64,000 nt of DNA from Pontibacter indicus (GTDB lineage Bacteria > Bacteroidota > Bacteroidia > Cytophagales > Hymenobacteraceae), in NCBI RefSeq assembly GCF_900156345.1, contig NZ_FTPP01000001.1, positions 1,798,001 through 1,862,000 of the forward strand, read 5' to 3'. The first letter of the stretch is position 1; each line of letters begins with the position of its first letter. Under the pieces are notes generated by a model. The model had not been told where the DNA came from. It did no database searches and worked only from the letters and a program-made list of their open reading frames with translations. Made by a program: the position numbers and the translations under genes. Shown here one piece after another: positions 54,798 to 63,777 of this stretch.

Positions 54798-55175
54798 GAT
54801 CTGGCAATAATGTGTTTGACGATGGATTACCTGTCAAAGCTACAAAACAAAAGGTATAAGTGAGGTAACTGCCGTCCGAAATTTAGCAGTTACCTCCGCT
54901 ACGGGCCAGATTGCCGCGCGCAGAAACAGCTTCTGTTACAGTGAAAACCCCTGCTTAGAGGCAGGGTTGTTAAGTTCTGCGTGAAACTATCCCCTTGAGG
55001 GGATTATAGGGGTGTTGCTTCAGCACTAAAATGCTGATAGCTGGCCAAATACTGTTCTGATGCCATCGTAAACACCCCTCTGAGAGCTACGCTCGCTACC
55101 TTCGAACTCGCGTTCTCGGTAGTCCTTATGGGGAGAATCTCCTCGAACTTGACGGCCTGCTGCTGAAAAGCGTCG
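54798..55175. other. Spacer with short GC repeats
   Basis: No gene seen. It holds a hairpin AACCCCTGC-TTAGAG-GCAGGGTT (54946-54969), then ATCCCCTTGAGGGGATTATAGGGGTGTT (from 54990) and a partial inverse (AACACCCCT near 55069, TTATGGGGAGAA near 55125). These resemble the short repeat pieces often seen in intergenic regions of this phylum. Confidence 0.55.
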
Positions 55176-55880
55176 TTATTCACAATACTCGATCTTTAGG
55201 TCAGGGGTATCATTTGCCATGTTGAGATTCGGGTAAATGACGAGAACGCCATTGCCGTAATCCCATGTATGGAGAGTATACCCTGAAGCTATGCCCATGT
55301 GTACGACCGGCTCCCACTCCTCCGAACCGTCTCTTTTAATGTAAATCTTCTGAATCTGGCTGTTGGGCGGAAGGTTGGAATAGAAATTGAAAATGTCGAT
55401 CTCCATGATCCAGGAGTAGTCCCAGGTAAGGTCTTTGAAAATGAATTCCTTAGGATCAGCACAGGCCGGCACAACCTTTGGATCAACGATGGTAACCCTC
55501 ACTGTATCTTTTGAGGCCAGCTTGTCTGCATCGGTCACGGTCAGCTCAAAATCATATGCACCCTCTTCAGTCAGTCCACTCGCATAGGCCTCGACATCCG
55601 TTGGCTGGGATTGGTTGATCTTGACAGCAGCCGGCCCTCGTACTAACCTCCACTGATAGGAGACAATGTTCTTGTCCAGATCTGTGCTGGCACTGCCATT
55701 TAAAACATAATCCTTATACGGCTGATACATGGTGGTATCGTCTCCAGCGCGCGCAATCGGAGCAATGCCTTGGGTTCTTGTGTCAATTGGAGCTACAAAA
55801 TCATCATCTTCGTTACAGCCGATGCAAAACAGGAGGAGCGTCAAAACGGCGATTCTGGACGAGTAAACGTACTTTTCCAT
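55176..55880 (-). CDS. PKD domain lipoprotein
   Basis: A 234-residue lipoprotein with lipobox FCIGC (C22) and acidic residues after it. Residues ~40-130 form a PKD domain (PIARAGDDTTMYQPYKDYVLNGSASTDLDKNIVSYQWRLVRGP, then AYDFELTVTDADKLASKDTVRVTI), usual in surface proteins of this phylum. The C-terminal ~100 residues are unassigned. Probably at the outer membrane or exposed. Confidence 0.88.
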   Translation of the reverse strand: MEKYVYSSRIAVLTLLLFCIGCNEDDDFVAPIDTRTQGIAPIARAGDDTTMYQPYKDYVLNGSASTDLDKNIVSYQWRLVRGPAAVKINQSQPTDVEAYASGLTEEGAYDFELTVTDADKLASKDTVRVTIVDPKVVPACADPKEFIFKDLTWDYSWIMEIDIFNFYSNLPPNSQIQKIYIKRDGSEEWEPVVHMGIASGYTLHTWDYGNGVLVIYPNLNMANDTPDLKIEYCE

Positions 55881-56083
55881 GTCCCTTCATTTAAAACGAA
55901 TGCTTATCACACATCATCCATCACAAAACACAAGATATTGGTTTACAGACTTTTAAACCCCATACAGGTACACTTCAAAATATACGACGTCTTGTGTAGT
56001 AAGAGAATCCAGGATTCATTTATTTGGTTAAGCTACTTTAATCACAGGCAGAGCCGCCGAATCCTATATCCAAGCCCGGAAGA

Positions 56084-57163
56084 TCAATTCTCTGCCTTTC
56101 CGCTTTCCTGTGCCTTTTCAAATTCGTCGCGCTTTTCGCTTTCCAGCACGTCTTTCACATACAGTTCATCAATAATGACAAGCAGCACAGCCAGAATCGG
56201 AGCCGACATCAGCAGGCCAAGGCCGCCCTGCAGTATACCCAGCAGCACCTGAAAAAAGAGCAGCAAAGCAGGCGGCAGGTCCACCGTTTTTTGGAAGATG
56301 ATGGGCGTGATGACGTAAGACTCCACCATTTGTATGCCCCCGTACACGATGATCACCAGCAGCGCCATATCGGGGCTCACCGTGAGTCCGATCAGGACGG
56401 CAGGCACACCGGCCAGCCAGGGCCCGATGTTTGGAATAAAAGCCAGGAAGAAAGAGATCAGACCCAAAGCGAGCGCCAGCGGCAACCCAATAATTGTATA
56501 GGCAATGGCCGTGCTGACACCAATGATCGCCATGGCCGACAACATACCCAGCAGCCACATTTTCAGGGTATAGTAGCAACTGTTCAGCACTTCCAGCATG
56601 CGGGTGCGCCGGTGCACAGGGAAAAGTTTTACAAAACCGTGGGTATAAAGCGTCGGGTTGGCCGCAAAAAAGAGGGCCGTGATGATCACAATGAAAAAAT
56701 CGGCCAGGATGCTGAGCGTAGATGAGAAGGCACCCGTGATGCGCTGCAGCATCTCCTTCTGCTCCGGCATCATCCGCTTGTAGTCCTCGGGCAGCTGCTC
56801 TACCAACCGACTGCCCCAGCTGTACTGACTCAGCCATTCCTTCAGGCTGTTGAAAGCCTGCGGAATCTTCTCGCGCATCTGGTCGGCCTGCTCATAAATA
56901 GTGGGCGCCACCAGCATAAATGAACCGATCAACAACCCAAAGACCAGCAGCGTAACGAGCAGTAAAGCCAGCCAGCGCTTCATTTTCAGATGCCCCACCA
57001 CCCAGTCGGTGAGACCGCAAAAAAGCACAGCCAAGAGGATGCCGGCAAAAACCAACAGGAAGAAATAGGCCGCCTGCGCCAGCAGGAAAAAGCCCGAGGC
57101 AATCAGCAGCACGATGAAAGCGGCCAGCGCCACCCGCTTGGCAAATGAATGTGTTGGAGACAT
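56084..57163 (-). CDS. AI-2E family transporter-like membrane protein
   Basis: A 359-residue protein of the AI-2E (YdiK/TqsA, UPF0118) superfamily with about eight membrane segments: an N-terminal pair, a long soluble region (~75-165) and a C-terminal block with the GLPLALALGLISFFLAFIPNIGPWLAGVPAVLIGL motif. Members export quorum molecules, Na+/H+ or other solutes; the substrate cannot be told. Ends in a charged KRDEFEKAQESG tail. Confidence 0.9.
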   Translation of the reverse strand: MSPTHSFAKRVALAAFIVLLIASGFFLLAQAAYFFLLVFAGILLAVLFCGLTDWVVGHLKMKRWLALLLVTLLVFGLLIGSFMLVAPTIYEQADQMREKIPQAFNSLKEWLSQYSWGSRLVEQLPEDYKRMMPEQKEMLQRITGAFSSTLSILADFFIVIITALFFAANPTLYTHGFVKLFPVHRRTRMLEVLNSCYYTLKMWLLGMLSAMAIIGVSTAIAYTIIGLPLALALGLISFFLAFIPNIGPWLAGVPAVLIGLTVSPDMALLVIIVYGGIQMVESYVITPIIFQKTVDLPPALLLFFQVLLGILQGGLGLLMSAPILAVLLVIIDELYVKDVLESEKRDEFEKAQESGKAEN

Positions 57164-57389
57164 AGTCCGTTTTTTTCAGAGTTCAGTTTGCGCGCACGCA
57201 TTTTGTAGGCTTACTGCAATCGCTGTAATACAGTTACTTTTCCTGCACCCGGCTGAGCGTATACCTGATGTGGGAAGAAACACCGGCCGTGGAGCACAAC
57301 AGGCAGGGAATCCTCAATATTTTAAAAACCTATTTCTTGAATTTAAGCCGATAAAGGCTTACTTTCGTGCGTCCAATAAAACTGAAAGC

Positions 57390-58592
57390 ATGAACATACA
57401 CGAATATCAGGCTAAAGAGATTCTAAAGAGCTACGGCGTTCGCATACAGGAAGGCATCGTGGCGGAAACGCCAGAGCAGGCTGTGAAAGCGGCTATGAAA
57501 CTGACCGAAGAAACCGGCACAGGCTGGCACGTGATCAAAGCGCAAATTCATGCGGGTGGCCGTGGTAAAGGCGGTGGTGTGAAGCTGGCTAAAAACCTGG
57601 ATCAGGTGAAGCAGATCGCAAACGACATCCTGGGCATGACCCTGGTAACGCACCAGACTGGCCCTGAAGGCAAACTGGTACAGAAAGTACTCGTAGCGCA
57701 GGACGTATACTACCCGGGCGAATCTGATCCGAAGGAGTTCTACCTGAGCATCCTGCTGGACCGCGCCAAAGGTCGCAACGTGATCATGGCATCTACCGAA
57801 GGTGGTATGGACATTGAGGAAGTAGCGGAGAAAACTCCTGAAAAAATCATCAAAGAGTGGATCGACCCGGCTGTAGGGCTGCGTCCGTTCCAGGCGAACA
57901 AAATTGCTTTCGCTTTCGGTCTGCAAGGCGAGGCGTTCAAGGAGATGGTGAAATTCATCACCAGCCTGTATAGAGCGTATGTAGAGACTGACTCTTCTAT
58001 GTTCGAGATCAACCCTGTGTTGAAGACATCTGACAATAAAATTCTGGCCGTAGACGCCAAAGTGGATCTGGACGACAACGCCCTGTTCCGTCACAAAGAC
58101 CTGGCTGCCCTGCGCGATATCACAGAAGAAGATCCGTTGGAAGTAGAGGCAAGTGCATCGAACCTGAACTACGTGAAGCTGGACGGCAACGTAGGCTGTA
58201 TGGTAAACGGCGCCGGTCTTGCCATGGCCACCATGGACATCATCAAGCTTTCCGGCGGTGAGCCTGCCAACTTCCTCGACGTAGGGGGTGGAGCAAACGC
58301 ACAGACGGTTGAGGCTGGTTTCCGCATCATCCTGAAAGACCCGAACGTGAAGGCTATCCTGATCAACATCTTCGGCGGTATCGTTCGTTGCGACCGTGTT
58401 GCCAATGGTGTGGTAGAGGCTTACAAAAACATCGGTGACATCAACGTGCCGATCATCGTTCGTCTGCAGGGAACAAACGCCGAAGAAGGTGCCCGCATCA
58501 TCGACGAGTCTGGCCTGAAAGTTTACTCTGCCGTAGCGCTGAAAGAAGCTGCTGAGAAAGTGAAGCAGGTTCTGGCTGAAGTAGGAGCTTAA
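57390..58592 (+). CDS. sucC: Succinate--CoA ligase beta subunit
   Basis: A 400-residue ADP/GDP-forming beta subunit of the citric-acid-cycle succinyl-CoA synthetase. N-terminal [20 protein letters not shown]-grasp loop [14 protein letters not shown], and the conserved [19 protein letters not shown] and [16 protein letters not shown] segments. Start at 57390 is at the conserved N-terminus; the open frame upstream is not coding. The alpha subunit (sucD) is not adjacent. A terminator follows. Confidence 0.97.
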   Translation: MNIHEYQAKEILKSYGVRIQEGIVAETPEQAVKAAMKLTEETGTGWHVIKAQIHAGGRGKGGGVKLAKNLDQVKQIANDILGMTLVTHQTGPEGKLVQKVLVAQDVYYPGESDPKEFYLSILLDRAKGRNVIMASTEGGMDIEEVAEKTPEKIIKEWIDPAVGLRPFQANKIAFAFGLQGEAFKEMVKFITSLYRAYVETDSSMFEINPVLKTSDNKILAVDAKVDLDDNALFRHKDLAALRDITEEDPLEVEASASNLNYVKLDGNVGCMVNGAGLAMATMDIIKLSGGEPANFLDVGGGANAQTVEAGFRIILKDPNVKAILINIFGGIVRCDRVANGVVEAYKNIGDINVPIIVRLQGTNAEEGARIIDESGLKVYSAVALKEAAEKVKQVLAEVGA

Positions 58593-58610
58593 TCAGCTTT
58601 AAATGAATAA

Positions 58611-58652
58611 AACAGAAAGGGGCTGCCAGTACTGGCAGCCCCTTTCTGTTTT
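58611..58652. terminator. Bidirectional terminator
   Basis: AACAGAAAGGGGCTGCCAGT and its complement ACTGGCAGCCCCTTTCTGTT form a near-perfect palindrome between convergent sucC and ohr. Confidence 0.92.
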
Positions 58653-58735
58653 ATATAGCTTAGGATTTTAAGAGTTTCGGACTGTTGAAAAGCTTTTCTT
58701 AACTTCCAAACTCTTCAACTCCCTAACTCCTAAAC

Positions 58736-59152
58736 TTACACCACTTCTAATTCCACGTTGATGTTACCACGCGTGCCGATGGAGTAAGGACAGACCTCAT
58801 GCGCTTCGTTCACCAGCTGTTCGGCTTTTTCCTTTTCGATTCCCTGCAGGTGCACCTCCAGCTTTACTCCGAGTCCGTACTTTCCGTCATCTGCCTTGAG
58901 CAGGTCCACGTGCGCCTTTACGGTAGACTCCGGGTTGATGCGGATGTGCTGCTTACCGGCCACCAGCAGTAGCGCACTCTGGAAGCAGGCGGCGTACCCA
59001 GCCGCAAACAGCTGCTCGGGGTTTGTTTTCCCCTTCTCCCCTCCCAGTCCTTCTGGTAATGATAGTTTCATATCCAGCACGCCATCCGACGATACAATAT
59101 GACCTCTTCGGCCTCCTGTGGCAGTTACCTCTGCCGTGTACACTGTTTCCAT
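58736..59152 (-). CDS. ohr: Organic hydroperoxide resistance protein (Ohr)
   Basis: A 138-residue Ohr peroxidase with redox cysteines C56 (YAACFQSAL) and C121 (HEVCPYS), and the family segment NPEQLFAAGYAACF. It reduces organic hydroperoxides with dihydrolipoamide-type reductants in characterised members. No MarR-type OhrR regulator is adjacent. Distinct from the OsmC-type gene at 15.3 kb. Confidence 0.95.
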   Translation of the reverse strand: METVYTAEVTATGGRRGHIVSSDGVLDMKLSLPEGLGGEKGKTNPEQLFAAGYAACFQSALLLVAGKQHIRINPESTVKAHVDLLKADDGKYGLGVKLEVHLQGIEKEKAEQLVNEAHEVCPYSIGTRGNINVELEVV

Positions 59153-59324
59153 AGTTTCCTTATTTCGTTTGCTTGATTTGAAATATTATTTATTAACTCC
59201 CAGAATCTCCTTATTGTTTTAGGAGTGAAGCGATTAAGATGGCGCTACTTGGCTATACCTGTCCGTTAGGCTCTTCCGGATTATAATTATTGCCGCTAAA
59301 ATTTCCTTTTTAGCGCAATGTTCC

Positions 59325-59332
59325 TATTTTTG
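59325..59332 (+). promoter_or_regulatory. -7 promoter element of tRNA-Arg
   Basis: TATTTTTG fits TAnnTTTG, 11 bases before the tRNA 5' end, as expected for a tRNA promoter. The -33 element is not clear. Confidence 0.45.
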
Positions 59333-59343
59333 CAACACGGTAA

Positions 59344-59417
59344 GCACCCGTAGTTCAATTGGATAGAATATCGGATTTCGGCTCCGAGGGTTAGGGGTTC
59401 GAATCCTCTCGGGTGCA
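59344..59417 (+). tRNA. tRNA-Arg (anticodon TCG)
   Basis: A 74-base cloverleaf: acceptor GCACCCG/CGGGTGC, anticodon stem TCGGA/TCCGA with loop TTTCGGC (anticodon TCG), T-arm AGGGGTTCGAATCCTCT, discriminator A. CCA not encoded. Terminator follows at 59430. Confidence 0.95.
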
Positions 59418-59429
59418 CATTACAATTTC

Positions 59430-59467
59430 AAGCGCCAGCTACTGTACAAGTGGCTGGCGCTTTTTTA
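59430..59467 (+). terminator. Rho-independent terminator after tRNA-Arg
   Basis: AGCGCCAGC ... GCTGGCGCTTTTTT hairpin. Confidence 0.85.
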
Positions 59468-59489
59468 TTTGACGGTAATCTAAGACTGC

Positions 59490-59654
59490 CTACAGAAAAA
59501 AACTATTGATTGAAGAGATAGCGAGTGCGATCACATAGATCAGAACCAGCCACTTAAAAAGCGATTTCCTGTTGATGATTCGCTTGAAAAATGGATAAAA
59601 CAGAAAATATACAAGGCTTGTAATGATCAGTATGTAGAGGAGTGCTTTTAACAA
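59490..59654 (-). CDS. Possible small two-helix membrane protein
   Basis: A 54-codon frame with TTG at 59654 as the only reasonable start; the frame is open to a stop just before 59727. Two membrane-like segments (LLYILIITSLVYFLFYPFF and WLVLIYVIALAISSINSFF) are separated by a basic KRIINRKS loop. The composition is typical of a real membrane protein. No ATG, and no family recognised. It could also be the end of a decayed gene. Confidence 0.35.
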   Translation of the reverse strand: MLKALLYILIITSLVYFLFYPFFKRIINRKSLFKWLVLIYVIALAISSINSFFL

Positions 59655-59799
59655 TTTTAAGTGTAATTTTATTCCATCGCGGCCAAAACGATCAGGGCTT
59701 GGTCTTGAGACAAAGTTATAAAAAGGTCAACTAATCCCTACCTTTCCGGGCGCCTGTTTGTGTTGTTACAGTTTGGCAAAATGCCAGCATTATCGGTTT

Positions 59800-61068
59800 A
59801 TGCAAGAGAATCCTGTAAGTAAACATCATGACCTGCTCCGTGTCCTTACTTTAAAAGATGCGGTGGGTGTGGGTCTGGGCGCCATCATTGGGGCAGGTAT
59901 ATTTGTTGTGACGGGCGTAGCGGCTGGTTTGGCCGGACCGGCTTTTCTGGTCGGCTTGCTCTTTGCAGGTATAATCGCGGGCTTCAACGCACTGTCGTCT
60001 GCTCAACTGGCTGCTGTATACCCGAACTCCGGAGGTACTTACGAGTATGGTTACCGGCTCCTAAGCCCTACGCTCGGTTTCTCCGCAGGCTGGATGTTTT
60101 TGATCAGTAAGCTTTCGGCTGCAGGTGTTGTCGCGATCGGTTTTGGCAGTTACTTTTACCAACTCATACCTGTTTTTCCTCCATTGACTCTTTCTGTGCT
60201 AGCCGTTCTGGTGCTGACGTTAGCCAACTACTTCGGCATTAAAAAAGCCGGCATGCTCAATCTTTTTATCGTTTCGGTAACGCTTATTTCGCTGCTATAC
60301 CTGGTATTCAGTGGTATACCTGCTGTCCGACAAGAGAATTTTCAGCCATTCGCGCCTTTCGGTATGGCAGGTATAGCGGAGGCAGCGGCTTTGCTGTTTT
60401 TTGCTTTCACCGGGTATGCCCGCATTGCCACCCTGGCCGAAGAAGTTCGCGAACCTCACAAAACAATTCCACGAGCGGTCATCATCACCATCGTTTCGGC
60501 CATTGTACTCTATGCGGCCGTCTCGTTGGTGGCGGTTGGTGTGATTGGCACGGAACGTATGGCCATAAGCAAATCGCCGTTGCAGGTAGTAGCAGACGCG
60601 TTGCATACGCCCGCTATACAGACTGTGATCACGATTGGCGCGTCTACTGCCATGCTTGGAGTGCTTCTGAGTCAGATTCTGGGGATCAGCCGCATGATGC
60701 TGGCCATGGGACGCCGCCACGATCTGCCTCCGGTGTTTGAGCGCGTGCATCCCTGGTTCCGGGTGCCGCACGTGGGCATCCTCCTCACGGGTTCGATCAT
60801 TCTGCTTCTGACGCTAGCCGGTTCCTTCGAGTTCATCCTCCGATCCGCTTCCTTTACTATTCTGCTTTATTACAGCATCACCAACATAGCAGCTTTAAAG
60901 CAATCGAATTCGGAGCAACTCTATGGCAAGGCTATACCTGTGCTGGGCCTTGTCGGCTGCCTGGCCATGTCTGTATCGTTGCCGCTTCAGGTAATCCTAT
61001 CAGGGCTTGGCCTGCTGGTAATTGGTTTTGCGCTGCGGTTCCTGTTTCAGAAGGTATACAGCAATTGA
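59800..61068 (+). CDS. APC superfamily amino acid permease
   Basis: A 422-residue permease with about twelve hydrophobic segments. The early signature GVGLGAIIGAGIFVVTGVAAGLAGPAF and the middle FFAFTGYARIATLAEEVREPHKTIPRAVI are typical of APC amino acid/polyamine transporters. Start at 59800 (MQENPVSKHHDLLRVLTLKDAV) matches the usual short cytoplasmic lead. Substrate unknown; no catabolic genes are adjacent. Confidence 0.92.
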   Translation: MQENPVSKHHDLLRVLTLKDAVGVGLGAIIGAGIFVVTGVAAGLAGPAFLVGLLFAGIIAGFNALSSAQLAAVYPNSGGTYEYGYRLLSPTLGFSAGWMFLISKLSAAGVVAIGFGSYFYQLIPVFPPLTLSVLAVLVLTLANYFGIKKAGMLNLFIVSVTLISLLYLVFSGIPAVRQENFQPFAPFGMAGIAEAAALLFFAFTGYARIATLAEEVREPHKTIPRAVIITIVSAIVLYAAVSLVAVGVIGTERMAISKSPLQVVADALHTPAIQTVITIGASTAMLGVLLSQILGISRMMLAMGRRHDLPPVFERVHPWFRVPHVGILLTGSIILLLTLAGSFEFILRSASFTILLYYSITNIAALKQSNSEQLYGKAIPVLGLVGCLAMSVSLPLQVILSGLGLLVIGFALRFLFQKVYSN

Positions 61069-61164
61069 TTTTCGATGAGTTACTTAACCGGATAGGGTTT
61101 TATATTCGTAAATAATTTCAGGTATAGTACCTGCGTTAGTCTTGCAGCAATGCAGTGATTTTGC

Positions 61165-61172
61165 TATGTTGC
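61165..61172 (+). promoter_or_regulatory. Probable -7 element of tRNA-Pro
   Basis: TATGTTGC approximates TAnnTTTG (one mismatch at the TTTG), with a TTG 20 bases upstream (61142-61144). Confidence 0.4.
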
Positions 61173-61182
61173 GTAAAATTTT

Positions 61183-61256
61183 CGGGGTGTAGCGTAGCCT
61201 GGTATCGCGCCAGCATGGGGTGCTGGAGGTCGTGGGTTCGAATCCCGCCACTCCGA
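61183..61256 (+). tRNA. tRNA-Pro (anticodon GGG)
   Basis: A 74-base cloverleaf: acceptor CGGGGTG/CACTCCG, anticodon stem CCAGC/GCTGG with loop ATGGGGT (anticodon GGG), T-arm GTGGGTTCGAATCCCGC, discriminator A, no CCA. The frame on the opposite strand that reads GGIRTHDLQ is a known tRNA artefact. Confidence 0.95.
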
Positions 61257-61440
61257 CGAGAAAGGGCCTTCACAGCAAGTGGAGGCCCTTTTTGTTGATG
61301 CAAAAGTGATGCAAATTGACTCAGGATTTTATACAAAACAGCTCCTGCGAGCATTAAAAGATAATTTTTCCCATCTCTAGACATTTATAGTAGCACTTTT
61401 TGCCCCACCACTCCTATAGAATTTCCTAGCAAGATTCTCC
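61236..61440 (+). repeat. Direct repeat arm 1: tRNA-Pro 3' end plus ~185 bp
   Basis: From the T-arm GTTCGAATCCCG through the terminator and on to TGCCCCACCACTCCTATAG. It is copied imperfectly at 62861-63056: the same order of tRNA end, AGGGCCT..AGGCCC hairpin, GACGCAAAAGTGA-like element and a late CCCACCACTCCT motif. This copy contains the intact tRNA. Confidence 0.8.
61261..61293 (+). terminator. Terminator of tRNA-Pro
   Basis: AAAGGGCCTTC ... GGAGGCCCTTTTT hairpin right after the tRNA. Confidence 0.8.
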
Positions 61441-61595
61441 AATTATTGATCTTTCTTTCTATATTACAAGGTTGATCTATATATTGTGCAGCTAGCAGGA
61501 ACAGTCATTCAACTTCTACAATGGTTGCTGCCAACTTATATAAAGCATTACCCAAGTCCATAATCATTTATAGGGTGTTTGAAGCTTAACAAAAT

Positions 61596-62639
61596 ATGAA
61601 GCATACATTGCTACTGATTTTATTTCTTTGTTTTATAACAGGCGGACTAGCTGCTCAAACGAAGCCCATCCACGAGGCAAGTTTTATATCAATCGGCGGT
61701 ATAGAGCAGTGGGTAACAATCAGCGGGGATGACAGGGACAAACCTGTCATTCTGTTTCTGCATGGTGGGCCGGGCAGCACCATGAGTCAGTACGATGATG
61801 CCATCTACGGATACTGGAAAAAGGACTTTGTGCTGGTGTATTGGGACCAGCGTGGAGCAGGAAGAACCTTTGGCCGTAATGCACCTGAGACCATAACGGA
61901 GGATTACTGGATCGAAAACCCACTTACCGTAGAGCGCATGACTGCTGACGGCATTGAGCTGTCAGAGTACCTGATCAAACACCTCGGTAAGCGAAAAATA
62001 ACGCTTGTGGGAACTTCCTGGGGATCGGTGCTGGGAGCCAGCATGGCCTTGAAGCGCCCGGATCTTTTTACTGCCTACATAGGCCATTCACAAATAGTCA
62101 ATGGGGAAGAAGGATTCCGTCATGCCTTCAATAAAGTGTCTAAACTAGCTCAGACCGCCAATGATCAGGATTCTTTAGATAAGTTGGAGGCCTTAGGCCC
62201 TCCTCCCTATGGCGATGCCAGAAAATCAGGCCAGCTCATGCGCATTATCAAAAAGTATGAGCGGGAGAACTCAACACCTGCCCCACCATCCTGGTGGAAG
62301 GTGACGAGCGAATACGACAATGAGAAAGACACCAATGACAGGTATAACGGGGATGATTATTCCTTTTTATACTTTGCTGGCCATGAGGGAATGGGAATTA
62401 AATCCATGGAGGTAGCGGTGAATTTCAGTAAAGATGGGCTGCGCTATAAAATCCCGGTACACTTTATTCAGGGTGAGGAAGATATCTTAACCGCACCAGA
62501 GCTTACCAAAGCGTATTTTGATAAATTGAAAGCTCCTAAGAAAGAGTTCGTGCTTGTGCCGGGTGCTGCACACGGGCATAACCAAGCAGTAATTGACGCA
62601 CAGTATAAGGCGGTAAAAAAGGCCTTAAATCTCCGTTAA
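61596..62639 (+). CDS. Secreted alpha/beta hydrolase (proline iminopeptidase-like)
   Basis: A 347-residue protein: signal peptide (LLLILFLCFITGGLAA-Q), oxyanion motif HGGPG (56-60), WDQRGAG (83-89), nucleophile S141 in GTSWGS, and late PGAAHGH with the catalytic His. These are the marks of the S33 prolyl aminopeptidase/epoxide-hydrolase-like group. It would act in the periplasm or outside. It lies between the two copies of the tRNA-Pro repeat and is AT-richer than genes before 61 kb. Confidence 0.9.
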   Translation: MKHTLLLILFLCFITGGLAAQTKPIHEASFISIGGIEQWVTISGDDRDKPVILFLHGGPGSTMSQYDDAIYGYWKKDFVLVYWDQRGAGRTFGRNAPETITEDYWIENPLTVERMTADGIELSEYLIKHLGKRKITLVGTSWGSVLGASMALKRPDLFTAYIGHSQIVNGEEGFRHAFNKVSKLAQTANDQDSLDKLEALGPPPYGDARKSGQLMRIIKKYERENSTPAPPSWWKVTSEYDNEKDTNDRYNGDDYSFLYFAGHEGMGIKSMEVAVNFSKDGLRYKIPVHFIQGEEDILTAPELTKAYFDKLKAPKKEFVLVPGAAHGHNQAVIDAQYKAVKKALNLR

Positions 62640-63282
62640 TAAATTATAAGTCAACTGTAGAAAACTTCTACGATCACGACAGTAAAGCTACTTTGCCAGC
62701 TTATTGCCAAGTCAGTCAAAATGAACTTGCGTCACTTCCTGCTTCAGTTGGCGTCACTATTGCGTCAGCAGGAGCCAAAAACATTGAAATTTCAACAGAA
62801 ACCAACATTTAACCAGCGCTTCTGAGGCAATTTTACAAAGCATTAATTGGTGGTATTTGCGTTCGAATCCCGTCACTCCGACGAAAAAAGGGCCTTTACA
62901 GCATGTAGAGGCCCTTTTTACTGACGCAAAAGTGACGTCAACTGACGCAGGATGTTAGGCAAAATCAGCCTTTACGGGAACTGCAAGCCGCTTTTTACAT
63001 CTCCCTTTGCACTAAAAGTGGAGCTCATTACCCCACCACTCCTGTGGTATCACTAAGCGCTACCTCCTTCTGCTATTATATTTCTGCATATATTCATTTC
63101 TCAGACTAAAACAGAGGGCCTTCCTATACTTCGTTGCCAACAGGAGTAGGTATTGCTGCAGGAAGTGAAGCACCCAGCATTAGTTGATAAAACAACAAAC
63201 CTCCAAATATATTTTTTAGCGACTGTGATTTTAGTTAAGTGCGCGACACTAATATGAGTACAATAAGACTTCACCCTTCTTT
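62640..63282. other. AT-rich spacer with a broken tRNA-Pro end
   Basis: No gene seen. It contains the second direct-repeat arm (62861-63056) and, at 62743-62775, a reversed AGTTGGCGTCACTATTGCGTCA-like version of the ACGCAAAAGTGACGTCAACT motif in that arm. No AGGTATAG octamer occurs. Confidence 0.55.
62861..63056 (+). repeat. Direct repeat arm 2: tRNA-Pro 3' fragment copy
   Basis: Begins GTTCGAATCCCGTCACTCCG and continues with a terminator-like AAAAAGGGCCT ... AGGCCCTTTTT, the CTGACGCAAAAGTGACGT element, and ends near ACCCCACCACTCCTGTGG. The T-arm stem is damaged and no acceptor 5' side is present, so it is not a functional tRNA. It is the expected leftover of integration or duplication at tRNA-Pro. 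Confidence 0.8.
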
Positions 63283-63777
63283 GTGGACAAGAAAGAGAAA
63301 TTTATAACCGCGCTCAAAGCGAATGAAGCTTCGATCTATAAGATCGCGTCAGTTTATACCAGTGATGCAGAGGACAGAAATGATTTGGTTCAGGAAATCA
63401 TCTATCAGCTTTGGAAATCCTTTGACACCTTCAGCCATAAATCCAGCATCACCACCTGGATATACAGGGTGGCTATGAATGTCGCCATTTATCATCTTAA
63501 AACAGCAAAAAGAAAGGTCCAAACGGTTACCATTGATGACCAGGTGTTGAACCTCAACGAGGTGGAACACGCCGACCAAGAGGCACGGTGGCACCTACTG
63601 AGACACTCCATTGATCAGTTGAATTTATTGGACAAGGGTATCGTAATTCTGTACCTGGAAGACAGAAGCTATGAAGAGATTGCCGAAATCATTGGCATCT
63701 CCTCCAGTAACGTTGGAACAAAACTATCCCGCATCAAAGAAAAACTGCGACAACAAATCTCTAAACAAGTATCATAA
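63283..63777 (+). CDS. ECF-type RNA polymerase sigma factor
   Basis: A 164-residue sigma-70 family factor. Region 2 is SIYKIASVYTSDAEDRNDLVQEIIYQLWKSFDTF, region 4 LNLLDKGIVILYLEDRSYEEIAEIIGISSSNVGTKLSRIKEKL. The start is GTG at 63283. The following gene overlaps by one base, a layout typical of a sigma factor with its regulator. Target genes are unknown. Confidence 0.93.
   Translation: MDKKEKFITALKANEASIYKIASVYTSDAEDRNDLVQEIIYQLWKSFDTFSHKSSITTWIYRVAMNVAIYHLKTAKRKVQTVTIDDQVLNLNEVEHADQEARWHLLRHSIDQLNLLDKGIVILYLEDRSYEEIAEIIGISSSNVGTKLSRIKEKLRQQISKQVS

Noticed and set aside
61136..61384. 82-codon minus-strand frame reading GGIRTHDLQHPMLARYQ
   Set aside because: This is the well-known false ORF antisense to tRNA genes; the tRNA-Pro fully explains it.
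62640..62860. Integrase remnant between hydrolase and second repeat arm
   Set aside because: No frame in this stretch shows the tyrosine-recombinase R..HxxR..Y pattern; only repeat-derived short frames are seen.
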